Below are positions 29,561-40,376 of a stretch of 59,298 nt of DNA, piece by piece. Below the pieces are notes generated by a model. The model made no database searches. It had not been told where the DNA came from and saw only the letters and a list, made by a program, of their open reading frames with translations. The stretch spans positions 1 to 59,298 of the forward strand of contig JADJOU010000022.1 of assembly GCA_016713645.1 (NCBI GenBank), read 5' to 3'. This stretch comes from Bacteroidota bacterium. GTDB lineage: Bacteria; Bacteroidota; Bacteroidia; Chitinophagales; JADJOU01. A program made the position numbers and the translations under genes. Positions within the stretch are counted from its first letter, which is position 1; every line of letters starts with the position of its first letter.

Positions 29561-29804
29561 AAAATCAGCCCCCTAGCCCCCGAAGGAAGGTTAAAAATTA
29601 AAAATAATTTGCAATATACGATTTGTTCGGTAAAAATTAAGACATAAGGACAGGCAATTCCAATGTTTTTTCAAACATACTCATTGCTACACTTTATATC
29701 TTGTCCAATAATGTGATGAGTTTGTTCAGAATCCATTTTAAAGTAGAATGCAAAAACTCGCGGCACAATTCCCTTCGCTAGGGGCGATAGCTAATGCGCA
29801 TTCG
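29561..29804. other. Intergenic region with short repeat words
   Basis: A CAGCCCCCTAGCCCCCGAAG word and an AATATACGATTTGTTCGG word are visible near the left end. Beyond them I see no gene, RNA or clear hairpin. Confidence 0.4.
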
Positions 29805-32697
29805 CTATTCCAATACAATAATTTTCTTGTTGAGTGATGTTCCATACATCTGTATGCAAATAGTAAACACCCGCTTTCATTCCGTATATGATTGTTTCAA
29901 AATTATTTGAATTATTCAATTCAAAAGAATGAACCATTTGACCCAATTCATTGACTAGATTGTACTTGCCATATTCACTTCCCTGAACTTTTATAAAATC
30001 AGTTGTAGGATTTGGGTAAATACTAACGGAATGCGCTGAGTTGCTTTGCAGCCGCATGATGCCATTTAATGAAAAACAATTTGATGTATCCACGCATCCA
30101 CTTAAAGTTATGACAACTTTATAAAAACTATCCGGAGATGCCACATATGTGGGTGATTTTGCACCAGGAATAATGCTATTTGCCGTGCAATTATACCATT
30201 GATAAGTAGCGCCTACTTGATTTGAAAAGATGATATTTCCTGAAACACTTGTTTTCTTTGAAGGCATTGGATTGACTTTTACAAAAATCGCTTTTCGAAG
30301 ACTGGGTGTGCAAGTGCTATCTTGAACAAAAAATGTCGTGTCTTTAAATAGCGGTGGCGTTGTAATGCTATTATCACCGCTTACCCAAACGCCTCCAGTC
30401 AATGCAGTATACCAACCCTAATTTCCCGATTTTAGTAGCTGTAAGCGTTGTTGTACTTCAGCACATATTGTCTTATTAGAGCTGTTGGTGGGTTGGGAAG
30501 AACAATATAAAAACACAATTAAAATTTGATCGATCATCTGTAATTCCATTGCCCAATTGGCCATAGAAATTCAATCCCGTTGCACAAAACGAAGTTCTCT
30601 CCGATTTAAATCCCAAGGAGTGATTCCTCCAGCAAGCAGGCCAATCCAATTCGTCGCAGTGCCTATCTGAATAGGATTGGATTTGCGTAGTAGTGCCATC
30701 ACCCAATTCACCAATTCCGTTGAATCCCCAAGCCCAAGCGGTTCCATCAGATTTCATCGCCATGGTGTGATTGTTTCCGCAAGAAACGCTTATCCAATTA
30801 GACGCCGTCCCAATTTGGGTTGGAATCGATTTATTAGTGTTCCATCGCCCAATTGTCCAAATGGTTTCTGCCCCAAGCCCATAAGGTGCCATCTGCTTTA
30901 ATTCCAAGCGAGTGATTTTGTCCTGCTTTAACAATTATCCAATTTGTTGAGCTGCCAATTTGAACGGGATTTTAATTTATTCGCAGTTGTTCCATCGCCC
31001 AATTGTCCAAAATCATTGCGCCCCCAGGCCCATAAAGTGCCATTTGACTTGATGGCAAAAGTATGAGATGCTCCCGCTGATACACTCACCCAATTATTGG
31101 CTACACCAATTTGAACAGGGCTTGCAGAATCAATTGTAATTCCATTTCCCAACTGTCCATCTGTATTTCTACCCCAAGCCCATAAGGTGCCATCCGATTT
31201 AATGCCCAATGAATGGCCGTTACCAGCCGCAATACTCACCCAATTCACTGCAGTTCCGACTTGAATAGGACTTGTTCTATCTGTTTTTGTACCGATACCA
31301 ATTTGTCCGAAAGGTATTATACCCCCAAGCCCATAGCGTCCCATCTGTTTTAATACCTAAAGAGTGATAAGAACCTGCTGCAATATTTATCCAATTTGTC
31401 GAACCACCAATTTGGGTGGAAGACGATTTATTGGTTGTCGTCCCATCGCCCAATTGCCCTTCAGTATTTCTTCCCCAGGACCATAAAACCCCTGTTGATT
31501 TAATCCCCAAGGTATGCTCGCCACCAGTAAAGAAACCAATCCAATTCAGGATGGTATTTATCCTCACAGGTGAAGTTCGCTCGATCTTGTGCCATCTCCT
31601 ATTTGTCCTGTATCATTTCTTCCCCATGTCCATAAACTGCCATCAGATTTCATTCCCATAGAATGATTAAAAACAGCCGCTGCATATACCCAATTATTGC
31701 CCGTTCCTATTTGCAAAGGACTGGATTTATTGACTTTTGTTCCATCACCCAATTGACCAGTGCTATTTCTACCCCATGCCCATAAAGTGCCATCTGTTTT
31801 AATTCCAATGGTGTGAAATCCACCACCGGTGATACTGACCCAATTCGTTGAACTGCCTATTTGTATTGGTGCAGATTTATTTATAATTGTGCCATCTCCC
31901 AATTGCCCATAATCATTCTTACCCCATGCCCATAAAGTGCCATCTGCTTTGAGTGCCAATGTGTGAAAATAACCAGCGACGATATTAACCCAATTTGTGG
32001 CAGCTCCTATTTGAATAGGCGCAGATTTATTGACGATAGTTCCATCACCCAATTGTCCAAAGGCATTATAGCCCCAAGCCCAGAGCGTGCCATCTGATTT
32101 TATTCCAAGCGCGTGTCCATTTCCAATGGTAATACTTACCCAATTCGTTGCAAGTCCTATTTGAACAAGACTGGTTTTATCGATGGTCGTACCATCGCCC
32201 AATTGTCCATAAGAATTAGCACCACAAGCCCATAAGGTGCCATCTGACTTGATACCAAATGTATAGCCATCACCAGCGGCAATACTCAACCATTTTGTAT
32301 CAGATCCAATTTGAATAGGACTTAATTTATTGATTCTTGTTCCATCTCCCAACTGCCCAAAACTATTGTTTCCCCATGCCCACAAAGTACCATCAGATTT
32401 GATTCCCAGTGTATGACTACCTGCAGCAATGCAAACCCAATTGACATCACTACCGATTTTTACTGGACTCAACCTATTTGTTGTCGTCCCATCACCCAAC
32501 TCGCCGTTTTTGTTATTCCCCCATGCCCATAAACTTCCATCCCTTATCTCAAAGGTAGAAGAAGATGAGGGTCCAGTTGCGACTCTCTGATAATTTTTGC
32601 GGTAAGCATTTGAAGTTTTACTATTGCTGCGACTGACATTTGCAGCTATATCCATTCCTGATAAAATGAATAGAATTAAAAAAATTGTATGCCTCAT
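29805..32697 (-). pseudogene. Secreted RCC1-repeat (double beta-propeller) T9SS type A cargo (multiple frameshifts)
   Basis: The start at 32697 gives a signal peptide (MRHTIFLILFILSGMDIAA). About fourteen RCC1 repeats of ~50 residues follow, each of the form LWAWG-x-N-x-x-GQLGDGT then W-V-x-I-x-x-G-x-x-H-T-L-G-I-K-x-DG. Fourteen would make two seven-bladed propellers. After them come an Ig-like segment (GATYQWYNC) and a type A sorting domain (SIYPNPTTDFIKV ... MKAGVYYL). Shifts occur near 31565, 31320, 30950, 30800, 30600 and 30410, and one at the end, where deletion of a base restores KIIVLE and a stop at 29805. The product probably acts at the cell surface or outside; ligand unknown. Confidence 0.87.
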
Positions 32698-32860
32698 ACA
32701 AGTTAATTTTAAAGTAAAAAGATGTTGAAAGATACAATTTAAATTTTATAACGAAATTTTCAATTTTCACTTGGATTGAATTTAACATACAAAGTCCCTT
32801 ATTAAATGTGCTTTAATATCTAGGAACAAAAAATAAAAAAACTGCTTAAAATTAGAAGGA

Positions 32861-33530
32861 CTACCTCAAATCAATCACTTCCACATCCTTTGGATATTTG
32901 GTCTTGTCTGTTGTAAACAGCATCTTCGAGTGCGATATTTTCTTGAAATTGATTGATGGTGAATTCTTGACGCACCCCAGACTTCTCATATAATTTGGAA
33001 TAAACCACACGATTCTTTTTGACATCGATAATTAAATCGATTTTAAACATGGGTTTCTTTTTATCGAGCGGAATCAATTCAATAATCACTTGATCCTTGG
33101 CGGGCGTCTCATTTGGCTTAAATTGATAATAGTATTCTTTATCAAAATTTTCAATCATGCTTGATGGGAGAAGGATGGTATTCTTCCTTCATTCTTTGAA
33201 ATTTGCAATTCTTTTATTGGCAGCCATATAGGTCCAAATCGTTGTGCCGTTGTTGTAAATCTCTTGATTCTTGGTGAGGAGTTTAAACATTTTACCTTTG
33301 ACGGAATAAGACCCAGCAAATGATTCTTTGGTCTTTGAATCTCCATGAGAAAAAGTATAATTGAAATCAATTTTGAATGATTTCAGTGAGGCAATTTTTC
33401 CTTTGACCTCTTGAAGAATCTTTCCCGCTTTCGGGTCATTCATCGCCTTTTCAGGCTTGGTCTTTAATTTTTGTCCAAATATTGAAGCAGTAAAGGCAAA
33501 TAGAAAAAGTAGGAAAAATGGCAAACGCAT
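32861..33530 (-). pseudogene. lolA: LolA-like outer-membrane lipoprotein carrier (three or more frameshifts)
   Basis: The signal peptide (MRLPFFLLFLFAFTASIFG) and the LolA pattern DPKAGKILQEVKGKIASLKS, FKIDFNYTF and FAGSYSVKGKMFKL are clear. Near 33200 an extra A turns NKELQISKNEG into a short wrong frame; the frame is then restored as MIENFDKEYYYQFK. Near 32935 a further slip hides LFTTDKTKYPKDVEVIDLR, which ends at 32861. LolA carries lipoproteins from the inner to the outer membrane in the periplasm. Total ~222 residues is normal. Confidence 0.85.
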
Positions 33531-33599
33531 AATCGTATTAAATGCTCAAAGATAGGCCAAACAGCCATCCCTTGTTAAGTCTTTAGTTTTTTTTAGGAT

Positions 33600-34974
33600 T
33601 TACTCCTCTTTCTTGATATTGTATTTCTCGACTTTGTTATAGAGCATACTGCGCTGAATCTCCATTTCATCGGCCGTTTTGGTCATATTCCAATTGTTCT
33701 TATCCAATTTATGGCGCAAGAATTTGTGCTCGATATACTCTTTGAATTCGTTGAATTTATTGAATCGATCGAATCCCTCAATGGCTATATTCTCATCGAC
33801 AGATGCCGAAGGTTTGCGCCTATATGTATGCGTAAGCACATCGTCTTCTTCAATTTTAGTTCCACTTAAGATAATGAGTCGCTCGATGATATTCTCAATT
33901 CTCGGATATTCCCCGAATAATCATACGCCTGCAATAATTCCAATGCTTTTGGCGATATGGCCTTCGTCTGCATACCGTATTCATGACAAATCTCTGCACA
34001 GAATTTCTCCGTCAATTTAGGGATATCGTCTTTTCGGTCATTCAGCGTCGGGACATGAATTAAGATGACACTTAAACGGTGGTATAAGTCCATTCTAAAC
34101 TTGCCCATTTCAACCCTCCTTCAAAAGATTTTTATTCGTCGCTGCGATCACGCGCACATCTACTTTTGATCTCCTTCCCCTCCTACTCTAGTAATTTTAT
34201 GCTCTTGCAAAGCTCGAAGCACTTTGGCTTGAGCGGTCAAATCCATATCTCCAATCTCATCGAGGAAGATGGTTCCACCATGTGCTTGTTCGAAGTTGCC
34301 GATGCTGCTTGATGGCTGAAGTAAATGAGCCCTTTCATGACCAAACAATTCGCCTCGATCAATTCACTCCGGGATGGCGGCGCAATTGACTTCAACTAGT
34401 GAAGGATACTTAGCCCTTGAACTCATCTCATGAATCCATCTAGCAAACAATTTCTTTTCCCGTTCCATTCTCGCCTGTGATCATTACCCGCGCTTCTGTG
34501 GGGGCAACTCTTTCTATCGTCTCTTTAATTTTTATTGATGCTCTTGCTCTCACCGACAATCTCTTTGGATTTTAAGATTTTGTCTTGAGTGTTTTTAGTC
34601 TCTGCACGAGCGTCGATTTATCTAAGGCATTTTTGATGGTGATCAAAAAGTCTATTCAAATCAGGTGGTTTGGAGATATAATCGTAAGCGCCTTTCTTGA
34701 CACATTCAACGGCATTGTCTAGAGAACCGTGTCAGCTGATCATGATGATAGGCAAGTCTGGTCTGATCTCCATGACTTTTGTCAACAATTCCATCCCATC
34801 AATTTTGGGCATTTTGATATCAAACAAGGCTGCATCAAATTCCTCTGCAGTGATCATATCAAGCCCCTGCTGCCCATCTTCTTCTCCCTGAAATATCGTA
34901 TTTTTCAAACTCGAGTGATTTCCCTCAAGGTTCGTCTAATACTCTTTCATCATCTACAATTAATATTTTGCCAT
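33600..34974 (-). pseudogene. NtrC-family sigma-54-dependent response regulator (many frameshifts)
   Basis: Pieced together from all three minus frames, the gene starts at 34974 with MAKILIVDDERV. A receiver domain follows (FDAALFDIKMPKIDGMELL with phospho-acceptor Asp; YDYISKPPDLNRL). The AAA+ domain has GSFTSA in place of GAFTGA, GGTIFLDEIGDM (Walker B), DVRVIAATNK, and LYHRLSVILIHVPTLN. The Fis-type helix-turn-helix is MTKTADEMEIQRSMLYNKVE. The GSFTSA variant is my recollection of a common form in this Bacteroidota subfamily. At least eight small indels interrupt it. The regulated genes are not identifiable here. Confidence 0.83.
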
Positions 34975-35025
34975 AAACAGATTGAATATTTCCGGGTCTA
35001 AAAATAGAGATTTTGAATGAGATTA

Positions 35026-35057
35026 GATAAAAAGCCTCTATACTGAATAGAGGCCTT
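35026..35057 (-). terminator. Intrinsic terminator between two minus-strand genes
   Basis: On the minus strand AAGGCCTCTAT and ATAGAGGCTTT pair, with one mismatch, around a TCAGT loop, followed by TTTT. It separates the secreted-protein gene upstream from the NtrC-family gene downstream. Confidence 0.75.
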
Positions 35058-35077
35058 CATTTTATACTTTCTGAATT

Positions 35078-35851
35078 TTATTTTTACTTGAACCATGGTT
35101 GTCGAGAATACTTGATCTCCCACAGTCACTTTGGCAATGAGCATTCGATTGTCAAAACCATATTTATTGGCATCGAAACCATCCGATATTCCCGCTTCGC
35201 GCACACCATTGAATAATTTGGCGATAGTCTTGCCCGTCACATCGACAATATCAATGGCAATGTTTTGTGTAGATGAAGTGCTAAAAGATGATTGATCGAT
35301 CGTAGAAGGGATTGGGTATGAATTGATGTTTACAGTGCCGACTTTTGCAGCAATGTCAGCAATTTGCTTTTGCGTTGGATTTGGGGCGATAGGGTCAACG
35401 CCATCTGCCAATTTAGTCATATACGAAACCCCGCCACTGCATGGGTCGCCATATTGCTCAGAATAACTCGGGGTCTCTCCACTTAAAATCCAATCATTTC
35501 CTTTTGAGAAATGTTGATTTCCCTTTTCAAACACCATATTTTTCCCTCAGGACGCTCTGCTCTTATAACTTCATATTCTTCAAAATAAAGGGTATTCCCT
35601 CAATCAAACCGCGCACGGCAATTTCAGTAAAATTCCCTCGGTCATTCTTAATATAAGAAGTTCCTTTGATAAGATTGCCCCTCTTGTTTTAAATCATTCA
35701 TATAGGTGAAGACCTGTTCGTAGGCATTTTTATCCATATTGAACTGGTATCGATTGCCTACCCATGTTCCGGTGAGATTGGCTTGGATGGCATCGCCTGC
35801 AAAGGCGCTCAAAGAGCAAGAAATGGTTAAAAGAATGGTCAAGATTTTCAT
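35078..35851 (-). pseudogene. Secreted protein of unknown function, possible C-terminal sorting domain (frameshifts)
   Basis: The start at 35851 gives MKILTILLTISCSLSAFAGD, a signal peptide. The sequence then reads LTGTWVGNRYQFNMDKNAYE and, in another frame, NFTEIAVRGLIEGIPLYFEE and EVIRAERPEGK, before the third frame's KGNDWILSGETPSYSEQYGD. The end (IAIDIVDVTGKTIAKLFNG ... NRMLIAKVTVGDQVFSTTM) resembles a T9SS type A domain. An extra A just before the natural stop makes the frame run on through the terminator to 34998; without it the stop is at 35078. I recognise no catalytic family. Confidence 0.62.
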
Positions 35852-36061
35852 AGTAAAAATTTTTATAGTTTTCAAATTTATGATATTGAGATTCAATTCA
35901 TCTAATTCCATAAACTATGCTAAGATAAAATTACTATTCGACAAAAACAACCTTTAATAAAAAAATCTTTTCAAAGAAAATCAAGGCTTGATAAAGCAAG
36001 AACAAAGAGAAATAGGAATCTTATCTTTATCAATTTCGAACAAAATACTTGAAAAGACCTT

Positions 36062-36069
36062 TATGTTTG
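36062..36069 (+). promoter_or_regulatory. -7 promoter box (TATGTTTG) upstream of pgk
   Basis: TATGTTTG matches TAnnTTTG and lies 19 bases before the pgk ATG at 36089. Confidence 0.5.
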
Positions 36070-36088
36070 CACTCAAAAATGCCCCAAA

Positions 36089-37303
36089 ATGGTTTCTATC
36101 AATAGCTTTAATTTCAAAAACAAACACGCCATTGTGCGCGCGTAGATTTCAATGTTCCACTCAATGACAAATTTGAAATCACAGATGATCCTCGAATCAG
36201 AGAATCCCTTCCGACTATTCAAAAGATATTGAAAGATGGCGGTTCCGTTGTTTTATTGACCCATTTCGGCAGACCGAAGAAAGCATTGCACTCCGTTAAA
36301 ATGGGTGCTGAAGAGAAATATTCAACAAAACATCTATTGAGTCATTTAACTCAGGTATTGAATACAGAGGTTCAATTTGCAGATGATTGTTTGAGTGAAG
36401 AGGCATATCGAAAGTCAAAGGCCTTGCAAGCTAGAGAAGTATTGCTTTTAGAAAATACGCGTTTCTACGAAGAGGAAACCGCAGGAGATAATGAATTTGC
36501 GGAGATGTTATCGACCATGGGCGATGTCTATGTCAATGATGCATTTGGTTCGGCGCATCGCGCACATGCGAGCACGGCAATCATTGCACATTTTTTCAGC
36601 GAAGGCTCGAAGATGTTTGGGATGTTGATGGATAGAGAAGTGGCCAATGCCAATAAAGTCATGCATTCTGCAGATAAACCTTTTACAGCTATATTAGGCG
36701 GAGCAAAGATTTCTGACAAAATTTTATTGATTGAAAGTTTGCTCGATAGAGCGAATAATATCATCGGCGGTGGAATGGCCTATACATTTTCATGCGACGG
36801 GCGGTAAGATTGGGTCCTCGCTCTAAGAGGAAGCTCAATTGGAATTGGCAAAGAGCTTAATTGAAAGGCAAAAGCCAAGGGTGTCAATTTTGTATTGCCG
36901 ATAGACAGTGTTATTGAAGATAAATTTGATGCAGAAGCGAATACCGACAGTGCAGAAAATTACGATATCAAAGAGGGTTGGATGGGCTTAGATATAGGAC
37001 CACAGGCCATTGAAGAATTTTCAAAAATCATCAAGACATCTAAGACGATCTTATGGAATGGACCAATGGGTGTATTTGAGATGGAGAAATTCAGCAAGGG
37101 AACCAAAGCCATTGCAGAAGCCGTTGCAGATGCAACTGATAAAGGGCATTTTCGCTGATAGGCGGAGGAGATTCCGTTGCAGCTATACATAAATTTAAAC
37201 TCGCCGACCGCGTATCTTATGCGAGTACGGGTGGTGGGGCGCTTTTGGAGTTTTTTGAAGGCAAGGAATTGCCGGGAATTAAGGCGATTAGTCAATCGAA
37301 TTA
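36089..37303 (+). pseudogene. pgk: Phosphoglycerate kinase (several frameshifts)
   Basis: Pgk makes ATP from 1,3-bisphosphoglycerate in glycolysis. The frame opens at 36089 (MVSINSFNFKNKHAIVR) and breaks at once, because CGCGCG should be CGCG; the other frame gives VDFNVPLNDKFEITDDPRIR. Next come VVLLTHFGRPK, EVLLLENTRFYEEE and YVNDAFGSAHRAHAST, then ILGGAKISDKI, and IIGGGMAYTF. Further slips occur near 36805, 36870 and 37155. The ending reads GGGDSVAAIHKFKLADRVSY and ALLEFFEGKELPGI. Every part of the enzyme is present. As pgk is normally essential, the breaks are most likely base-calling or consensus errors. Confidence 0.92.
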
Positions 37304-37409
37304 AAGATCAATTTTCATTTGCCACACAGTATTCCCGCTGATTAGCAAGAATGCACGACGAATTGGTATTGCTTCGCATAAGAAATTATGTGCTGCGCAC
37401 AATTAATAT

Positions 37410-37753
37410 TTGCCACGAATGCACGAATGTTAAAACGAATAAAATCACAGTCGAGATGTATTCGTGCATTCGTGGCTAATAAACACTAAAAGTTGCTAGC
37501 AGCGAATGCTGCTAAAGGATATTTTGCCACGCCGTGTCCCCACGAAGTAGGGGAAATGCACGAATGTGAAACGAATAAAAATAATCAGAATGCATTCGTG
37601 TATTTCACCTACACTTTGTAGTGAACAGCGTGGCTATTTAGCATTTATAAGAGCTTAGCAGCGTATGCTGCTGAAGGATATTTTGCCACGAATGCACGAA
37701 TGTGAAACGAATAAAATCATACGAGATGTTTTTGCACTCGTGGCAATAAAACC
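37410..37753. repeat. Three copies of a long inverted-repeat element
   Basis: Each copy has a left arm TGCCACGAATGCACGAAT and a right arm ATTCGTGCATTCGTGGC(T)A that pair almost perfectly, around an AAACGAATAAAATCA core. Copies lie near 37410-37478, 37524-37636 and 37683-37746. The middle copy has extra sequence in both arms (CCGTGTCCCCACGAAGTAGG on the left; ACCTACACTTTGTAGTG on the right). Copies 2 and 3 are each preceded by CAGCG(A/T)ATGCTGCT(A/G)AAGGATATT. The rest of the 480-base gap between pgk and transketolase shows related fragments and no gene. Confidence 0.8.
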
Positions 37754-37783
37754 CTATATGTGGCTTTCTGAGTAAGATGAGAA

Positions 37784-38612
37784 TTAATAAACTCCTTTGG
37801 TCTCTTCTAATTGAGCGAGTGCTGCGGCGAGTTGGTCGTTGTTTGGTGGTGAACCATGCCATTTATGAGTTCCCTCCATAAAATCAACGCCCTTGCCCAT
37901 TTCTGTTTTCATGAGGATACAGATGGGTTTGCCTTTTCCAGTGAGCGATTTAGCTTGGTTCATCACTTTGATGACATCGTCACTACATTACCTTCATATC
38001 TAGCACTTCCCAACCAAAGCTCTCCCACTTGCACTGAGATTCCCAAGCCTGGATTTCGCTGACAGGTCCATCGATTTGTTGGCGATTGACATCCACTGTT
38101 GCGATGAGGTTATCTATTTTTTTATGCGCAGCAAACATAGCCGCTTCCCAGATCTGTCCTTCTTGCAATTCGCCGTCTCCATGGAGAGAGAACACCAAGG
38201 TATTTTCACCATTCATTTTTTTAGTCAATGCAGCACCGCATGCGACAGATAAGCTCTGTCCGAGGGAACCCGATGCCATGCGCACACCGAAGATGTTCAC
38301 GCTGTTGTCGGGTGACCTTGCAAACGCGTATTGAGCTTTCTAAATGTATTCAATTCACTACTTCAAATAACCTCTGCGCGCCAAAACACTATAAAAGACC
38401 GGCGATATATGTCCATTGGAGAGAAAGAAACATCTTCCTTTCGCATCATATCAAATGCGGGATTGTTTTTCACGATATCGAAACAGAGTGCGATGAAAAA
38501 TTCCACACAACCTAAAGAGCCACCTGGGTGACCACTTTGAACGGCATGAACCATGCACGATATCTCTTCTGACTTGTTTTGCTAAACTTTTGTATTCTGT
38601 AGTTGAACTCAT
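37784..38612 (-). pseudogene. Transketolase, N-terminal (thiamine diphosphate-binding) subunit (frameshifts)
   Basis: The start at 38612 gives MSSTTEYKSLAKQVRRDIVH. The sequence continues in other frames as HAVQSGHPGGSLGCVEFF, MASGSLGQSLSVACG, HGDGELQEGQIWEAAMF with the thiamine-diphosphate motif, VDVNRQQIDGP, and HKWHGSPPNNDQLAAAL, ending at 37784. At ~276 residues it equals the N-terminal half of transketolase, which in many bacteria is a separate gene beside the C-terminal half. No C-terminal partner follows here; the downstream side is a repeat region and then pgk on the other strand. At least three indels break the frame. Confidence 0.87.
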
Positions 38613-38717
38613 AATGCGACCAAAAGTAAAACTATTCTATCAATAGTTGATTTCAATTATCTCCACTATCCACATTTATATGTTGAAATAATTATAATTT
38701 AAAATCAAAATCAATTG

Positions 38718-38725
38718 TAGCTTTG
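38718..38725 (+). promoter_or_regulatory. -7 promoter box (TAGCTTTG) very close to the start codon
   Basis: TAGCTTTG matches TAnnTTTG and ends only 7 bases before the ATG at 38733, so the message may have almost no leader if this is the real promoter. Confidence 0.42.
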
Positions 38726-38732
38726 TGAATCC

Positions 38733-39471
38733 ATGTCAAAAAAAGGTTTCTTTCATAGCTTACGAAATATTTTTGCTTCCGAGCGAGAGGACACTACGAC
38801 CATCAAAGAAGCAGAGGAAGAGCTTTTCAACAGAAGAGAGGATGACATTCCGGCGAAGCGTTTTACCAGCAAGCCGATTCTGCCGACAGACGATAAGCCA
38901 AAAGTTTTTTTAAAATTCACCGATATGCGAAAACCCATGAAGGGTTTGGACATAAAATTTGTGCGCAATATTAGCGGCAAATCAGGTCGATTTATATTTT
39001 GCGAGAGCCACGATGAATTGATTCAAAAATTGAATGAGTTTGCCGAGAAGCAGGGATTCGGAAAGATTTGCATTTGGGAGGATTATACCAAAAATTGGTT
39101 GGAGGAGAAAGGATTTGACAAGAAATGGGTTCAAAAAAACTTCGATGGTTCAGAAGCCGCGATATCCCCTGTGAGGGATTGATTGGTGGAGGAGGCTCCT
39201 TGATGTTTACAGCAGAACAAGGACGAGAAGGACCTTGAATGTATTTCCACCCATCCATATTGTCATAGCGCATAGCAAGCAATTCAAAGAGGATATAGAA
39301 CACGGTTTAGAGGAATATAAATTTAGATATGACGATGAGCTTCCATTTATATTTCAATTAGGAGAAGATGTCAAGAAGTATCGCTTCATCAATAATAAGC
39401 CTTTGATCAATGCAGAAGGCACGAAAGATGTCTATGTATTCTTCACAGACGAGCCCATTGTATTTGAATAA
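38733..39471 (+). pseudogene. LUD-domain (LutC/YkgG-like) protein (frameshifts)
   Basis: The start MSKKGFFHSLRNIFASERE precedes ~100 residues of linker and strand sequence, then a LUD domain. The region AAISPVRDLIGGGGSLMF resembles the family's A-x-x-x-x-x-TGS-L block, and PPIHIVIAHSKQFKED its LPP-x-H-I-x-V block. The frame slips at 39180 (GAT-TGA for GATTTGA-like sequence) and near 39240. It ends FFTDEPIVFE. The family includes LutC, which assists lactate utilisation; the Bacteroidota version next to lpxH or prfA has no assigned role. Confidence 0.78.
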
Positions 39472-39512
39472 TACTCAAACATCACCCAGTATTTCCCCAC
39501 ATTCATAGCAAT

Positions 39513-40286
39513 ATGTCCATTTATTTCGCATCAGACCTGCATCTCGGCACTCCCAATTTCGAGGATAGTTTGCAGCGCGAAAAAAATTCATTCGCTTTAT
39601 AGAGTCTATAGAAAAATGACGCTTCAGAAATTTTCTTGGTAGGCGATGTCTTTGATTTTTGGTATGAATATAAAACAGCGGTCCCTAAAGGCTTTACGAG
39701 GTTATTGGGAAAAATCGCTTCGCTGGTGGATAGAGGAATTAAAGTCCATTATTTCATCGGCAACCACGATATGTGGACCTTTGGCTATTTAGAAAAAGAA
39801 TTGGGGGTGATATTGCATCGCGAACCCATCATCATCGAATCTTTCGGCATGAAGATATTGGTCGGACATGGCGATGGCCTGGGTCCAGGTGACCATAAAT
39901 ATAAAATGTTGAAGAAGATTTTCCGCTTCCCTCCTTTCCAATGGATGTTTGGCTGGGTGCATCCTGATATCGGCATCGGCATCGCCAATTATTTCTCGAG
40001 AAAAAGTCGGTATGGAACACAAAAAAAAGAAGAATTTATTGCCAAAGAAAAAGAATGGCTCTATGTCTATTGTCGTGAATATTTAGAGGGCGATTCAAGT
40101 GTCGATGCCTTTTATTTTTAGGAATAGACACTTCGCTCTAGAACTAGAGATTGAAGGCAGTAAGGCAAAATATATCAACTCGGGATTGGCTCTGAGTATG
40201 ACACGTATGCGCAACTCGACGCCTTCGGGATTAGCGCTCAAAAAATTTCTTTAAATTATTTTAAGAATTCTTGGCTTTTAATTTGA
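39513..40286 (+). pseudogene. lpxH: UDP-2,3-diacylglucosamine diphosphatase (frameshifts)
   Basis: LpxH removes UMP from UDP-diacylglucosamine to give lipid X in lipid A synthesis, at the inner membrane's cytoplasmic side. ATG at 39513 starts MSIYFASDLHLGTPNF, with the metal site DLH. IFLVGDVFDFWYEYKTA and YFIGNHDMWTF follow, then LVGHGDGLGPGDHKYK. The last portion is broken near 40118: HRHF-type sequence (here RNRHFALELEIEG), then AKYINSG and YDTYAQLDAFGISAQK in separate frames, ending at 40286. All phosphoesterase residues except the final His block, which is blurred by errors, are readable. Confidence 0.87.
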
Positions 40287-40376
40287 CAAATGGATGTTTT
40301 TGTAGTAATTTGCTATAGCAAGCATTAGTAAGGAATATCAACTCACTCCCATGTGTAAATTTAAATATAGCCCACT

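Noticed and set aside
37410..37753. CRISPR array
   Set aside because: The repeats are long, palindromic and unevenly spaced, copies differ in length, and no cas gene is nearby.
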